Below are positions 61,993 through 64,000 of a DNA stretch of 64,000 nucleotides, one piece after another. The position numbers were made by a program, and so were the translations under genes. Within the stretch, counting starts at the first letter, position 1, and every line of letters begins with the position of its first letter. Origin of the DNA: Polaromonas sp. (GTDB lineage Bacteria > Pseudomonadota > Gammaproteobacteria > Burkholderiales > Burkholderiaceae_C); NCBI RefSeq assembly GCF_029945925.1, contig NZ_JAQSDN010000048.1, positions 62,001 to 126,000 on the forward strand. Reading direction: 5' to 3'. Below the pieces are notes generated by a model, which did not search any database, was not told where the DNA came from, and saw nothing but the letters and a program-made list of their open reading frames with translations.

Positions 61993-62418
61993 ATGGCGAT
62001 CGAACGCACTCTCTCCATCATCAAACCCGATGCAGTGGCAAAAAATGTCATTGGTCAAATTTATGCACGCTTTGAGGCTGCCGGCCTGAAAGTGGTTGCT
62101 GCCCGGATGGCGCACCTGTCGCGCGGCGAAGCCGAAGCCTTTTATGCGGTGCATAAAGAGCGTCCTTTCTTCAAGGATCTGGTTGAGTTCATGATTTCCG
62201 GCCCGGTCATGATTTCCGCTCTTGAAGGCGAAAACGCGATCCTGAAACACCGCGACCTGATGGGTGCGACGGATCCGAAGAAAGCCGCCGCCGGTACCAT
62301 TCGCGCCGATTTCGCCGACAGCATCGATGCCAATGCCGTGCATGGCTCCGACGCCGTCGAAACTGCCCAGGTGGAGATCAGCTTCTTCTTCGCGGGCATG
62401 AACATCTATTCGCGCTGA
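61993..62418 (+). CDS. ndk: nucleoside diphosphate kinase
   Basis: Transfers the gamma-phosphate of ATP to nucleoside diphosphates through a phosphohistidine. The 141 aa protein has [15 protein letters not shown] at the start and the active-site H117 in NAVHGSDA. It is the full family length. It is first in the conserved betaproteobacterial order ndk-rlmN-pilW. AAGGAAA precedes the ATG. Confidence 0.97.
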   Translation: MAIERTLSIIKPDAVAKNVIGQIYARFEAAGLKVVAARMAHLSRGEAEAFYAVHKERPFFKDLVEFMISGPVMISALEGENAILKHRDLMGATDPKKAAAGTIRADFADSIDANAVHGSDAVETAQVEISFFFAGMNIYSR

Positions 62419-62424
62419 CATGCT

Positions 62425-62490
62425 GCCCCCACGCTCCACTGCGTTTCGCTGCCCCCCATGGGGGTTTCGGCGCGTTTGGGGCGGCCCGGC
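62425..62490 (+). repeat. extragenic repeat (family B) between ndk and rlmN
   Basis: GCCCCCACGCTCCACTGCG, then CGCTGCCCCCCATGGGGG, then GTTTGGGGCGGCCCGGC. Same order as at 52624-52700. It begins a few bases after the ndk stop and can form a CCCCCATGGGGG hairpin. Confidence 0.78.
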
Positions 62491-62517
62491 ACTACGCCGG
62501 CGCGGATTCTCCATGCA

Positions 62518-63659
<1,142 letters not shown>

Positions 63660-63663
<4 letters not shown>

Positions 63664-64000
63664 AGCGTGTCCGCAATGTCCTGTTGATGTCTGCCTGCTG
63701 GGCGGCCTTGCTGCTCACCGGCTGTGCCGGCCAACCGGGCTCCGTCCCGGGCGCCGCGAGCGGGCGCGGGGAGATCATGACGGAGTCGGACGAGCCGGAC
63801 GTGCGCAAACGCGCGCGCATCCGGCTGGAGCTGGCCGCCAACTATTTTCAGCAGGGGCAGACCAACGTCGCCCTCGACGAACTCAAGCAGGCGCTGGTGA
63901 CCGATCCGACCTATGCCGATGCCTACAACCTGCGCGGCCTGGTCTACATGCGCATGAATGACAACGCGCTCGCCGAGGACAGTTTCCGCCGGGCCATGGT
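63660..64000 (+). CDS. pilW: type IV pilus biogenesis/stability lipoprotein PilW/PilF (partial)
   Basis: The first 113 codons of a gene that runs off the right edge. It has a lipoprotein signal ending LLTGC, then TPR repeats ([59 protein letters not shown], given in parts of the repeat pattern). The position right after rlmN, with an ATGA overlap, matches the usual place of pilF/pilW, whose product helps the PilQ secretin assemble in the outer membrane. Confidence 0.88.

Overview
The window is a 64 kb stretch of a high-GC betaproteobacterial chromosome. It is most likely from the Comamonadaceae (Polaromonas, Rhodoferax or Variovorax-like). The reasons are two Bug/TctC-type solute-binding proteins, the ndk-rlmN-pilW gene order, a lipoyl domain fused to the PDH-operon dihydrolipoamide dehydrogenase, a proteasome-like peptidase resembling the betaproteobacterial homologue BPH, and short interspersed repeats of a kind I associate with this family. 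The genus is an inference. I see no rRNA, tRNA, CRISPR array, insertion sequence or prophage.

Layout. (1) 1-4626: pyruvate dehydrogenase operon aceE (3' end), aceF, a BPH-like peptidase gene and lipoyl-lpdA, closed by a clear rho-independent terminator. (2) 4725-15225: nitrous oxide reduction cluster. nosZ-R-D-F-Y-L plus a second nosL-like gene run leftward, and a c-type cytochrome plus an ApbE/NosX flavin transferase run rightward. A perfect FNR/DNR-type box lies midway between the two arms. (3) 15226-25380: accessory and housekeeping genes: Bug protein, NlpC/P60 hydrolase, PQQ-type sugar dehydrogenase, psd, a response regulator, and an MlaE-MlaD-lipoprotein set without an ATPase gene, followed by an MFS transporter. 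(4) 25471-38037: membrane Mrr-like nuclease, hybrid histidine kinase, two EamA transporters, serA, a DsbG-like lipoprotein, a second Bug protein, an Hsp70-like (YegD-type) operon ending in a broken Lrp fragment, and a peroxiredoxin-glutaredoxin fusion. (5) 38233-43663: DUF2721, isochorismatase-like, a stand-alone encapsulin-type ferritin (EncFtn), a GlcG/HbpS protein, and an acuI-prpE pair for acrylyl-CoA and propionate. (6) 43814-46588: a Slam-like TPR/beta-barrel protein followed by a FecR-domain protein with a C-terminal barrel-like domain, which I read as a candidate type XI secretion pair. (7) 46958-52616: sucA-sucB-lpdA. (8) 52726-64000: zapE, a coiled-coil secreted protein, PP2C phosphatase, DUF465 protein, dinG, bamD, rluD, scpB, rluB, ndk, rlmN and the start of pilW.

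How the parts fit. Both 2-oxo acid dehydrogenase complexes are present, each with its own E3. The nos arms supply the reductase, its electron-donor and flavinylation machinery, and copper delivery, apparently under one oxygen/NO-responsive site. A dispersed repeat of about 60 bp occurs at least nine times. Five copies are intergenic and four lie inside genes, always in Ala/Pro-rich linkers (aceF, lpdA, sucB, rluB). Other repeat families lie inside lpdA of the suc operon, ahead of zapE and rlmN, and after serA. The most interesting points are the BPH-like gene inside the PDH operon, the Slam/FecR pair, the targeting-peptide-less EncFtn, and the repeats turned into protein linkers.
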